A program made the position numbers and the translations under genes. The notes under the pieces are model-generated. The model was not told the DNA's origin, searched no databases, and saw only the letters and a program-made list of their open reading frames with translations. Below, piece by piece: positions 8,682-17,867 of a stretch of 64,000 bases of DNA; the stretch's first letter is position 1, and each line of letters opens with the position of its first letter. Source of the stretch: Veillonella parvula (lineage in GTDB: Bacteria; Bacillota; Negativicutes; Veillonellales; Veillonellaceae); contig NZ_CP138632.1 of assembly GCF_036456085.1 (NCBI RefSeq), positions 1,655,001 through 1,719,000 on the forward strand, read 5' to 3'.

Positions 8682-8836
8682 AATCGATAGTTTCCGTATG
8701 GAATAGTAAGGCCTCTGAAAAGATGGTCATGGAGAGTGCTAGTGCGAAAAAATCAGCAGGTGCTGAGACTATCGACCGTGGATGCGGTAAATGCAAACGA
8801 TGTAAAGGGCCTAAATGTAAGAAATATCCAAGATAA
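8678..8836 (+). CDS. -1 frame Cys-rich extension (or separate 37-aa peptide from 8723)
   Basis: After a -1 slip at 8672-8678 translation would continue VESIVSVWNSK... for 52 residues and end in a cluster of four cysteines (CGKCKRCKGPKC) followed by KKYPR, where TAA stops it. The alternative is an independent 37-residue peptide from the ATG at 8723, but only GAAAAG precedes it, a poor ribosome binding site. The cysteine spacing suggests a metal-binding knuckle; that is inference. A simple indel in the A tract could also explain the split. Confidence 0.45.
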   Translation, partial: VESIVSVWNSKASEKMVMESASAKKSAGAETIDRGCGKCKRCKGPKCKKYPR

Positions 8837-9077
8837 TTGATAGTTATGTAATTACTAGAATATTACGTAACATATTACGTAGAATATGTGTACCATATAT
8901 ATGTAGTTTATGATATTTTATTAATCATTTAGGCAGTATAGTTATGTAGTTTTGTTATGCATGTAACAATATAGTTATTTTTCTAACATACTAGTTAGGT
9001 TATCAGTTAGGCTGATAGTTAAGTTTAGTGTTAGGTTAATAATTAGAGTTATAGGATACAACAGTTAGGGGTTAATG
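8837..9077. other. AT-rich spacer with degenerate GTTAGG-type repeats
   Basis: No gene is seen. From about 8990 to 9072 the sequence repeats variants of GTTAGGTTA and CAGTTAGGCTGATAG several times at uneven spacing. The final AGGGG (9067-9071) serves as ribosome binding site for the next gene. Confidence 0.4.
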
Positions 9078-11108
9078 ATGAACCGATGGCAGCGATTATT
9101 TGAAGGCATACGAACAGAGATTAAGGTATTTATCTTTTTCTCTGCTTTGTTGACTGCATTTAGAATCGTGTTTCTTGCAGTATTTCAATCACAACTAGCT
9201 TTCGTGACGATGGAGAATATCCTCACGTCCTTATGGCTAGGCTTTAGATTGAGTCTCAAGACCGTCGGTTCTTTGTGTTTACTGGGCTTTTTAGGTGGTA
9301 CGTTGGTGCATACCTTTGTACCCAAATGGCCGTCATTGCGCATTAAACAGGTCCTCTATTCCATTGCGACTGTACTGTTGACATTCCTATTTCTGGGACG
9401 AATTCCGTTCTATAAAATCTTCAATTCCTCTTATAATGCGATGCTCATCAATGGCAAAAACGATGATATCGGCGCCATTGTAAATACAGCAATCAACGAA
9501 TATAATGCCCTCATGTACATCATTGGGGCCGTTGTATTGAGCGCAGCTGTTTGCTGGTTCCTCGTTCGTTTCTTAGGATGGGGTGCAAAGAAATATAGTG
9601 ACTATGCTGATGATCTAAGGAATGGTGATGATGCGGATAGTCTAAGAAATAGTGATTATGCAGATAATCAACGACTTTGTACTACTTGGTATCCTAAGAC
9701 AAAGAAAACACAATGGATGACGGGCATTGGGTTGACTATTGTTATCGGCGTATTAGGTCTATTCTTTAGATTTGGCGGTGCTTTCAGCTATACGAACTCC
9801 ATCAACTGGGAAAGTGCGGCTCGCCTCAGCTCCAATCTGTTGAATGAAAATATCCTCGACGATGTGCAGGCTCTCTATCGTGTTAAAAGCATTGCTAAAC
9901 GGACGGCTGAGCTTGAGGTTATTAACTTAACGCCTCAAGAGCTAAACGAAAAAATCACTGCCGTTGGCGGTAAGTTTAATGGCACTAATTTTGACGGTTC
10001 TTTCACCAGAACCATTACGACACAACGATTAGCGGAGCAACCACAGTCCATAAACCTCGTTCTTGGAGAATCCTATGGCTTGTGGCCGTTCCTCGCTGAA
10101 TATAACGAGCCTGGTGCGTACCTTGTTGAACAAGGTCGTAAATATGCTGCCAGCCCTCAAGCGATGAGCACGGAACTAGCTCTCGCGCAAGGTACAGGCA
10201 CGATGCCGGCCATCAATGGTTTGTTGACGGGGATGCCTGATACAGGACTATATCCTAACTATGAAGGTGAAAGTTTCAAAGAGCCCTATGGTTTAGGTAT
10301 TGGTCCTGTTATGAAAAAGCTGGGCTACAAGACTGTATTCTGGTATGGTGGCTTTAGTACTTGGCAAAACGTTAAGAACTTTGCTTTATCTCAAGGCTTC
10401 GATGAATTCCACGATGCTTCAGAAATGCCAAGCGAAGACGGCAATGCTTGGGGCGTAGGCGATAAAGACTTGTTTAAAGCTATTTCTGCCTACATGGATC
10501 AGCATAGAGGGGAAAAAATCCTCAATGTGATTATGACAACCTCTAATCATCCGCCGTATAGCATCAATGTGGCCAAGGAAGGCTTTGATGCGAGCAAGGT
10601 GAAAGGTCATGTACCTGATTCTATTTCTGATGATGAAAAGCAATTGAATGAAATGGGTCATATTTGGTACGCAGACCACGTGATGGGGAACTTTATTGCT
10701 AATGAAGAAAAAGCAGATCCGTCTGCGCTCTTCGTCATCACTGGTGATCATAGTGAACGCTTTAACTTTGCTCGTGAAGTAGGGCCTAATGTGGCATCTA
10801 CGATTCCGATTATCTTCTATGGTCGAGGTATTCATAAAGATTGGCTTGCTCCTAATGCGTTCGGCATGAGTATTCAAATCATTCCAACCTTGGCGGAATT
10901 GGTAGGCCGTCCAGGTCAAACCTATGAAGCCATGGTGCCTAGTTTGTTTACACAAGAGGAATTTGTCTTTAACCATAGATTATACCTAGATAAAAACGGA
11001 AAAGTCCTAGAACAAAGTGCGAGCATGCCTCAATCCTATGGGGATATGATTAAAAACATGCGAGAACTAGCGGCATGGCGTATTAAACATGGGGATGTTA
11101 TACAGTAA
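9078..11108 (+). CDS. LtaS/OpgB-like membrane phosphotransferase (sulfatase fold), copy 1
   Basis: This is an alkaline-phosphatase-superfamily enzyme of the type that transfers phosphoglycerol or phosphoethanolamine to surface glycans. The first of two adjacent ATGs (9075) lies only three bases from AGGGG, so I use the second (676 aa). About five membrane helices fill residues 1-240. The extracytoplasmic catalytic domain from about 320 shows the first metal site NLVLGESYG, the presumed nucleophile threonine in GTGTMPAINGLLTG, FWYGG and the second metal site ITGDHSE. A polar insertion after the fourth or fifth helix (about 178-203) repeats DYADxxRN units and looks like a recent in-frame expansion. 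It opens the polysaccharide locus. The organism has an outer membrane, so the acceptor is more likely a periplasmic glucan, LPS or capsule than true lipoteichoic acid. Confidence 0.85.
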   Translation: MNRWQRLFEGIRTEIKVFIFFSALLTAFRIVFLAVFQSQLAFVTMENILTSLWLGFRLSLKTVGSLCLLGFLGGTLVHTFVPKWPSLRIKQVLYSIATVLLTFLFLGRIPFYKIFNSSYNAMLINGKNDDIGAIVNTAINEYNALMYIIGAVVLSAAVCWFLVRFLGWGAKKYSDYADDLRNGDDADSLRNSDYADNQRLCTTWYPKTKKTQWMTGIGLTIVIGVLGLFFRFGGAFSYTNSINWESAARLSSNLLNENILDDVQALYRVKSIAKRTAELEVINLTPQELNEKITAVGGKFNGTNFDGSFTRTITTQRLAEQPQSINLVLGESYGLWPFLAEYNEPGAYLVEQGRKYAASPQAMSTELALAQGTGTMPAINGLLTGMPDTGLYPNYEGESFKEPYGLGIGPVMKKLGYKTVFWYGGFSTWQNVKNFALSQGFDEFHDASEMPSEDGNAWGVGDKDLFKAISAYMDQHRGEKILNVIMTTSNHPPYSINVAKEGFDASKVKGHVPDSISDDEKQLNEMGHIWYADHVMGNFIANEEKADPSALFVITGDHSERFNFAREVGPNVASTIPIIFYGRGIHKDWLAPNAFGMSIQIIPTLAELVGRPGQTYEAMVPSLFTQEEFVFNHRLYLDKNGKVLEQSASMPQSYGDMIKNMRELAAWRIKHGDVIQ

Positions 11109-11152
11109 TTGTAAATAATATATAGAATTAGTAATTGGGAGTTTTTCTATTT

Positions 11153-12814
11153 ATGAATACATCTAGTTTTTCTTATGAAAAATTCTTTCATGGTCATTCA
11201 GTTATGTTTATTGTTCCTCACGAAGATGATGAGATTAATATGGCTGGTGCCACTATATATGGGGCGATACAAGAAGGGCTAGAGGTATATGTAGTTTTTC
11301 TTACAAATGGTGATTATGAATATACTTTTGATGTGCGATGTAATGAGACATATCAAATGGCTAAAGAAATTGGATTACCTCAAGAGAATATTATTTTCTT
11401 AGGATTTGGCGATTTTATTGGTCATGAAATCATTTATAATAAATCGGCAATTATTACGAGTCATGCTAATCATAATCAAACATATGGAGCTGATTTTGCT
11501 AGTTTAGTAATGTCTAAGCCCAAACCATATTCTTGGAATGGTATTGTAGAATCTGTGATTGATGCAATTTTACATTTTAAACCAGATACAATTATAGCAA
11601 CGGATTATGATACTCATGTAGACCATAGATTATGTACATTTACAGTTGAAAGTGCAATGGAATGGATTATAAAATATACTGAGTTTAGACCTCAACTTTT
11701 AAAAGGCTTTGCTTATGCTACAGGCTATGAAACGATAGATGATTACTATAATAATCACCTATTATCTACTGTAATAAATAAAAAAGCATTACCAACTGAT
11801 GAATTTAGTACAGGGAATCCAACTTTATCTTGGATACATCGTCTAAGAATTTCGGTTCCTCAAGCATGTCGAGAAAAGAAATTAATACAAAATCCTATTT
11901 TTAAGGCTATGGCGTCTCATGTGAGTCAACAAGGGTATAAACGTGGTTCTCGACTTATTAATGGCGATCAAGTATTTTGGAAAAGAAGAACCGATAATAT
12001 AGCTTTACATGCAGATATAACAGTTTCATCTGGGAATGCTAACTATCTCAATGACTTTTTACGTTTTAACACTGTAGATGTCAAATCTAATGTATATGAT
12101 GCAAATAACTATATGTGGATGCCATCAGTAGATGATACAGAACGTAAGGTTCATATTTCTTTTACAAAAATTACTCAGATACAGTTAATTCAGTTATTTG
12201 GTAGTGTACATAAGTCTCATGAATTATGCTCTATTCGTATTGAAACTAGTGCTGGTAAACATGTGCAACTAGATGAAATTATTCATATAGGGCAGGGTAT
12301 ATCTTATATTTTTGATAAACCATTATTCTTAGAGTGGATTGATATATATATTGATAAACAATGTTTGGGGTTATCTGAAATAGAATTGTATAGTGCTATT
12401 AATGATAAGTATGATTATTGTCATATATTAGCAGATAATCATTTTATGTATAATTGGGTGGTGTATCCAGGTGAAAAAATCCCTATGATTACGTCTTATA
12501 TTGAAGGCATTAGAAAAGATATGCTTACATATAGAGAATCAGAACAAAAAAATACATATAGATGGCTTATCAATGATAAATATATCGATGAATCTGTATT
12601 ACAGATTTTGATTGAACGGGAGTTAACAACTAAGCCATTACAATTGCGGCTAGAGTCTATTGATGGTTCTGTATTTTGTGAAGGCACTATTCGTAAAGGT
12701 ACCTTTAAAGATTGGTTTGCTTTGAAGTGTAATCAATTACAAGATAAATTAGATTATTTACAAGTAAAATCAAAATATAAAAAGGGATATAAAGCGGAAA
12801 AAGCTTATAAATAA
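11153..12814 (+). CDS. PIG-L-family deacetylase with C-terminal beta-sandwich-like region
   Basis: This is a LmbE/PIG-L metal-dependent N-deacetylase, 553 aa. I start it at the ATG at 11153, behind GGGAG eleven bases upstream, rather than at the in-frame TTG at 11135. The catalytic motif PHEDDE lies at about residues 22-27, and the later DYDTHVDH supplies further metal ligands. Such enzymes remove the acetyl group from GlcNAc-type sugars. The PIG-L domain ends near residue 265. Residues of about 285-430 resemble a discoidin (F5/8 type C)-like beta domain (HADITVSSG... to GLSEIELYS), followed by a domain I cannot place and a basic tail. No signal peptide is seen, so it probably acts in the cytoplasm on lipid- or nucleotide-linked sugar. 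It starts a run of glycan genes. Confidence 0.82.
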   Translation: MNTSSFSYEKFFHGHSVMFIVPHEDDEINMAGATIYGAIQEGLEVYVVFLTNGDYEYTFDVRCNETYQMAKEIGLPQENIIFLGFGDFIGHEIIYNKSAIITSHANHNQTYGADFASLVMSKPKPYSWNGIVESVIDAILHFKPDTIIATDYDTHVDHRLCTFTVESAMEWIIKYTEFRPQLLKGFAYATGYETIDDYYNNHLLSTVINKKALPTDEFSTGNPTLSWIHRLRISVPQACREKKLIQNPIFKAMASHVSQQGYKRGSRLINGDQVFWKRRTDNIALHADITVSSGNANYLNDFLRFNTVDVKSNVYDANNYMWMPSVDDTERKVHISFTKITQIQLIQLFGSVHKSHELCSIRIETSAGKHVQLDEIIHIGQGISYIFDKPLFLEWIDIYIDKQCLGLSEIELYSAINDKYDYCHILADNHFMYNWVVYPGEKIPMITSYIEGIRKDMLTYRESEQKNTYRWLINDKYIDESVLQILIERELTTKPLQLRLESIDGSVFCEGTIRKGTFKDWFALKCNQLQDKLDYLQVKSKYKKGYKAEKAYK

Positions 12815-12827
12815 GAGGGAGTTAATT

Positions 12828-13823
12828 ATGGAAAATCAATATAGACCTTTAGTATCTATAGTTATTCCTGTGTACAAAGCAGAAGAATATATTGGTAAGT
12901 GTATCGAAAGTTTACAAAATCAAACATATAGTAATTTACAAATCATATTGATTGAAGATAGTTCACCAGATAATAGTGGACAAATTTGTGATGACTATGC
13001 AGCAAAAGATGATAGAATTACTGTTATTCATCATGAGCGTAATATGGGTGTTAGTAAGACGCGAAATGATGGACTTGCTATCGTAAAAGGGGAATACATT
13101 GCCTTTGTAGATGGTGATGATTACGTAGCACCGACTATGATAGAAGATTGCTTATCAACAATTAATGAGAAACAAGTAGATGTAGTTGTTTTTGATATCG
13201 CTGTTGTAGAAAATGGCAAGATAAGTCCACGACATATGGATGAACGTTATTTCATAGATATTAAAAGTGCATACACAGCATTGATTGAGGATAAAATTCC
13301 AAATTATTTATGTAATAAATTTTTTAAAGCAAATGCGTGGAAAGAAATTCGATTAAAAGAAAATACAGATTTTGAGGACCTTATGATTATGCCGTTGGTC
13401 TTTAAAAATCTTTCATCTGTATATTATTTACAAAAATCCCTTTACTTTTATAATTGTGATAATGAAAATTCGATTACAAGTAATTGGAGTGCAAAGAGCA
13501 AATATGGGTTATTTTGTTCATATTTATATCGTCAACCATTAGCTGAGGAACTAGGTATGACAGACTTTGTGCGATACTGTCGTCATAGAGCTATTCGCAG
13601 TGCTGTTGGGGGAATTGGTTTTAACTTAGCAAAACCAGAATTACAAGAAAAACAGATAGAGCATATGCTAGAGTATTTAAAACAAGAGGAACGGTCTTCT
13701 GATATGCCTTCCATTGGTTCCAAATATCAAGTGTTATTATACGGTGCACTCCATGCTCCATTTATCTCAAAACTGTATGGTCATATGATGTTTGGATTAG
13801 AACGAATCAAGAAATCTTTATAA
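12828..13823 (+). CDS. GT2-family glycosyltransferase
   Basis: A GT-A fold family 2 transferase of 331 aa. The N-terminal domain is textbook: VSIVIPVYKAEEYI, LIEDSSPDNSG, then the nucleotide-sugar/metal motif FVDGDDYV at about residues 94-101. The C-terminal third is helical and predicts acceptor binding. AGGGAG precedes the ATG. It follows the PIG-L gene by 13 bases and probably shares its mRNA. Donor and acceptor are not readable from sequence. Confidence 0.88.
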   Translation: MENQYRPLVSIVIPVYKAEEYIGKCIESLQNQTYSNLQIILIEDSSPDNSGQICDDYAAKDDRITVIHHERNMGVSKTRNDGLAIVKGEYIAFVDGDDYVAPTMIEDCLSTINEKQVDVVVFDIAVVENGKISPRHMDERYFIDIKSAYTALIEDKIPNYLCNKFFKANAWKEIRLKENTDFEDLMIMPLVFKNLSSVYYLQKSLYFYNCDNENSITSNWSAKSKYGLFCSYLYRQPLAEELGMTDFVRYCRHRAIRSAVGGIGFNLAKPELQEKQIEHMLEYLKQEERSSDMPSIGSKYQVLLYGALHAPFISKLYGHMMFGLERIKKSL

Positions 13824-13881
13824 TTGAATAAGTAATTAATTTTATATCCGGATTGAAATTATATGAATATTGAGGCAACTT

Positions 13882-14637
13882 ATGTCAACAATTACGGCTA
13901 TTATCTTAGCCCGCAATGAAGAACAACATATTGTAGATTGTATTAAGAGTATTCAATTTGCTGATGAAATTTTAGTTATCGATGATGGTAGTACAGATCA
14001 AACCGTATCACTTGCTACTGAACTGGGTGCAAAGGTTATACCGCATCCTTTAAATGGAGATTGGTCACAACAACGACGCTTTGGTATTTCACAAGCCCAG
14101 AGTGAATGGATTCTATTTGTCGACTCTGATGAGCGCGTATCACAAGAGTTAGCAAAGTCTATTCAACGAGCTATCCAAGGTGAACCGAAGGCTTATTGGT
14201 TACATAGATATAATCTATTCCATCATAATCAGGCAACTCATGGTGTGGTAAGACCTGATAAGGTGTTACGATTGATGCCTCGAGAGGGAGCAACTGTAGA
14301 AGGTGCTGTTCATGAAGTTTTTATCAGTCCCTATCCACAAGCTACATTAGAGGGAAAATTATATCACTATACGTATGATAACTGGCATCAATTCTTTGAG
14401 AAGTTTAATAAGTATACGACAGCAGCAGCTAACAAATACAAGGCACAAGGGAAGTCTTGTAGTTTTTTAGGGGATATTTTATTGCGTCCAACATGGGCAT
14501 TTTTTAAGATATATATTTTGCAAGGTGGCATATTAGATGGAAAAATAGGCTTTCTATTATCTATTTACCATATGATGTACACCATGACGAAATATGTGAA
14601 ATTATATTATTTAAATAAATCTAATGGGCAATTATAA
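13882..14637 (+). CDS. WaaE/KdtX-like family 2 glycosyltransferase (LPS core type)
   Basis: This 251-residue family 2 transferase is of the kind that adds glucose to inner-core heptose in lipooligosaccharide. I start it at the ATG at 13882 (GAGG eight bases upstream) and not at the TTG at 13870. It has TAIILARNEEQHI at the N-terminus, VIDDGSTDQT, FVDSDERV as the DXD-type motif, then the family-typical VHEVF and YHYTYDNWHQFFEKFNKY. The C-terminus is hydrophobic and probably lies on the membrane. The family assignment is firm; the exact sugar is not. Confidence 0.85.
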   Translation: MSTITAIILARNEEQHIVDCIKSIQFADEILVIDDGSTDQTVSLATELGAKVIPHPLNGDWSQQRRFGISQAQSEWILFVDSDERVSQELAKSIQRAIQGEPKAYWLHRYNLFHHNQATHGVVRPDKVLRLMPREGATVEGAVHEVFISPYPQATLEGKLYHYTYDNWHQFFEKFNKYTTAAANKYKAQGKSCSFLGDILLRPTWAFFKIYILQGGILDGKIGFLLSIYHMMYTMTKYVKLYYLNKSNGQL

Positions 14638-14703
14638 TAAGTGATTTAGTATAGTAAATTGCTATGGGGAAGTATTGTTCTTGATGTAGATATGGAAGCA
14701 TAA

Positions 14704-16728
14704 ATGAGTGAACAATTTTTTCTATCCCTACAACAAAATATAAAACTAATGCTTTGGGCCCCTATATTGAGTACCATCTTTCGAATCATATTCATGATTG
14801 TGTATAATCCTTACCCCACATGGAAGGGACGCTGGAAATCTGTATTGGGTTCATTGCGTTACGGCTTCTGGTGGGGCATGGATTTTGATGCTTATGTATT
14901 CTTACTACCCTTAGTATTGGTGACGCTCCCTGCATTATTATTTGATAGGTATCATCAAATAGAAGATGCTGTACGATTGGTAGGATTAACCATTTATTCC
15001 TGCGTATTATATGCAGCCTTTGCAGGAAAAATGATTTTCTACAAGCATTTCCATGATACGTACAACTATATGGTTCATTATGGAAATCATGCAGAAAAAC
15101 ATAATTTAATTGATGTATTCTTTAATCAAGATCGAGGAATGCTTGTCATCTTAGGATTAATTCCTATTACATTTATATCCTGGTACATAGGAAATTTCTT
15201 TTTATCATTGCCATCTATACCATATCCAACTATTGAAGGAACTTGGCCTACTATAGTTTGGAATATAGGGCTTGTGGCTATCTCTGTTTTGGGATTTTAT
15301 TGGTTCCGCTATGGTGGAACATTATCTCATGATGATAAACCTGAGTGGGATACGATTCCTACAGTGATAAAAGAGGATATATTCTTTGCTCGTGCAACGG
15401 TGCCAGATCTATGTGCCATAGAAACAGTGCTAAAACATCCACTTCGTGATGAATATACGGCATCTGCTGAGGACATTGATGACGCGATTCACCGTATTGT
15501 TCCTAAGGAATATAAAGATTCTTGGCAGGATTTGAATACACCACTTCATGCATTCAAGCGCGTTGCATCAGGTCCTCGTATTGATAAACCACAGCATATT
15601 TTCTTTATTGTTGGTGAAAGTATCCCTCAGTGGTCTCTTGATGAACCTTACAAGGATCTCAATATATGCCCTGGCTTATGGGATTTTAAAGATAATCCTC
15701 ATACGGCGCAAGTACCTAATTTCTTGCCTGCTGGTAATGTGTCTCGCCCATCCATTGTGAGTCTGTTATCCGGTGTTTATGATGCGGGTATGGAAATCAA
15801 TGAACGGGAAGCCTTCTGGCATGAACCATTGCCGACTTCTTTGGCATCTCAAATGAAGAATTTAGGCTATGATACGATTTACTGGTATGGTGGCAATGCA
15901 TCGTACGGCAACTTTAATCACTTTGGTAAGGCGCAAGGCTTTGATCAAGTGGAAAGCGCTTCTGTTTTTTGCGGCCCCGATGCACCTAAGACTTGGGTAG
16001 GCGTTTATGACCATGTATTTTTAGAACATATCGAAGAGGAAATCAAATCCTTAGAACATCCTACATTCCATTTTATTTATACTACATCCAATCATGGTCC
16101 TTATAAAATGGAGGATTCCTTATTAGATTATGATCCTAAACAGGTCATGCCAAACCTTGGAGATGATTTAAAATCCAATAAGAAACGCAATAAGGAATTG
16201 GCTACTTATCGCTATAGTGATAAGGCTATTTTTAACTTTATTAATGCTATGAAAAAGGCCTTTCCAGATAGTTTATTCGTTGTCACTGGTGACCACTCTA
16301 ATCTATTTGGCTTTTTGAATAATACATCCTTAATTCAACGAGACTATACCTTGCGCGACACATTCTGTACCGTAGGATTGTTGCAACATCCTGCTTTCAC
16401 TAAAGACACGATTACAGCGCCAATTGGCACGCATATGAGTCTCATGCCTACCATTATTGAAGCTATTGCACCAAAGGGTTTTGAATATTACTCCATCGTA
16501 CCGTCCTTGTTTGATGAACAGCCAGATACATTAGTTACACCGTATCAATGGATTACGCCTCATATGATGGGCGATGTTCGTATGGATTATGGTGAAAGCA
16601 ATATACCATCCTATAAACCGGTTGAGCCAATTCGTCCTATTAATAATCATGGGAATGATGCTCGTGATTGGACATTATTGACTATGTGGTTCATTAATCA
16701 TGAAAAGATATTGTTTTCTAAAAAATAG
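14704..16728 (+). CDS. LtaS/OpgB-like membrane phosphotransferase (sulfatase fold), copy 2
   Basis: A second member of the same superfamily (674 aa), only distantly like copy 1. Five membrane helices (about 20-195) precede an extracytoplasmic domain from about 295. The first metal site is FFIVGESIPQ and the second VVTGDHSN; YWYGGNASYGNFNHFGKAQGF matches copy 1's FWYGG region. Where copy 1 has the nucleophile threonine (GTGT), this copy reads GNVSRPS, so a serine may take that place, unusual for phosphotransferases of this group. It lies between a WaaE-like and a GT4 gene, which suggests it decorates the core or O-chain. Confidence 0.82.
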   Translation: MSEQFFLSLQQNIKLMLWAPILSTIFRIIFMIVYNPYPTWKGRWKSVLGSLRYGFWWGMDFDAYVFLLPLVLVTLPALLFDRYHQIEDAVRLVGLTIYSCVLYAAFAGKMIFYKHFHDTYNYMVHYGNHAEKHNLIDVFFNQDRGMLVILGLIPITFISWYIGNFFLSLPSIPYPTIEGTWPTIVWNIGLVAISVLGFYWFRYGGTLSHDDKPEWDTIPTVIKEDIFFARATVPDLCAIETVLKHPLRDEYTASAEDIDDAIHRIVPKEYKDSWQDLNTPLHAFKRVASGPRIDKPQHIFFIVGESIPQWSLDEPYKDLNICPGLWDFKDNPHTAQVPNFLPAGNVSRPSIVSLLSGVYDAGMEINEREAFWHEPLPTSLASQMKNLGYDTIYWYGGNASYGNFNHFGKAQGFDQVESASVFCGPDAPKTWVGVYDHVFLEHIEEEIKSLEHPTFHFIYTTSNHGPYKMEDSLLDYDPKQVMPNLGDDLKSNKKRNKELATYRYSDKAIFNFINAMKKAFPDSLFVVTGDHSNLFGFLNNTSLIQRDYTLRDTFCTVGLLQHPAFTKDTITAPIGTHMSLMPTIIEAIAPKGFEYYSIVPSLFDEQPDTLVTPYQWITPHMMGDVRMDYGESNIPSYKPVEPIRPINNHGNDARDWTLLTMWFINHEKILFSKK

Positions 16729-16798
16729 ATGAAAAATAATTTCATATATGATTAACTATATATAGTTAACTACAGTATATATTTGAAGGAGGGTATCT

Positions 16799-17863
16799 AT
16801 GTCGATACTGAACGTAGTAGGCGCCAAAGTTTGGGGCGGCGGAGAGCAATACGTATATGATATGTGCGATGAACTACATAGACGGCAGATACCTTCTTTT
16901 GTTTTGATTGATGTTTCAAATCATGAATTGCAAGAAAGATTTGAGCAAGTAGCAGAGGTTTTAACAGCTAATCTTTATTCCTATAAAGGATTTACTTCTC
17001 TTTTATCTATTGTAAAACATATAAAAGAGAAGGGAATCACAGTTATTCAATGTCACTCAGGAAAATATATTTTATTATGCTTGGCTTTAAAGCGTTTAAC
17101 GGGTGCTAAACTCATTTTTTATAAGCATAATGTAATAAAAGCTAAAACAGATATGTACCATCAGTGGATTCAATCACAGGTAGATGCTTTTATATGTGTG
17201 TCTAAAAAGGTTTACGATGCACAAGTCATTCCAAACATAATTGATAAATACCATCTTGTTTACAATGGCGTTAATACACGTCGTTTTTCTGATGTTTCTG
17301 ATGATAATATTCCAAATAAGCCATTTATCGTTGGTTATGCAGGTCGAATCATTGAAAATAAAGGAATCTTTGATCTTTTAGATGCGGTTAGAGTGATTCA
17401 TAATAAAATTGATGAGGTTCGTTTAGTTATATGTGGAGACGGTAAGTCTGCTGATATCGAACAAATGAATCAGTATATCAAGCAGCATCAGATGGAAGAA
17501 TATGTGCAGTACATGGGCTTTCAAAAGGATATGAATCGATGGTATCGATCTATTCATTGTTTAGTAGCACCCTCTAAGGTGCAGGAAGCTTTTGGTCTCG
17601 TATTATGTGAAGCTATGTATTGCAAGGTGCCCGTTATAACAAGTACATCAGGGGCGCAAGCAGAGATTATTGAGAATGGAAAATCTGGTATTCTCATAGA
17701 TACGGTTAATAGTGAATCTATTATAGAGGCTATTCAAGGCTTAATAGAGAATGATGGAGTTCGAAAATCTATAATTGAACATGGATATACACGTGTGAAG
17801 TCTACTTTTACCATCGACAAGATGGTGGATTCCATAGATAAGATAGTTTGTAATTTGAGGTGA
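16799..17863 (+). CDS. GT4-family glycosyltransferase
   Basis: A GT-B fold, retaining glycosyltransferase of 354 aa. The N-terminal loop KVWGGGEQYVYDM binds the acceptor side. The C-terminal domain has VGYAGRIIENKGIFDLLDA and the donor-binding E-x7-E segment EAFGLVLCEAM at about residues 264-274. AAGGAGGG precedes the ATG. Genes of this type build LPS core or O-antigen chains on the cytoplasmic face. It is followed after four bases by the VirK-like gene. Confidence 0.88.
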   Translation: MSILNVVGAKVWGGGEQYVYDMCDELHRRQIPSFVLIDVSNHELQERFEQVAEVLTANLYSYKGFTSLLSIVKHIKEKGITVIQCHSGKYILLCLALKRLTGAKLIFYKHNVIKAKTDMYHQWIQSQVDAFICVSKKVYDAQVIPNIIDKYHLVYNGVNTRRFSDVSDDNIPNKPFIVGYAGRIIENKGIFDLLDAVRVIHNKIDEVRLVICGDGKSADIEQMNQYIKQHQMEEYVQYMGFQKDMNRWYRSIHCLVAPSKVQEAFGLVLCEAMYCKVPVITSTSGAQAEIIENGKSGILIDTVNSESIIEAIQGLIENDGVRKSIIEHGYTRVKSTFTIDKMVDSIDKIVCNLR

Positions 17864-17867
17864 TAAG

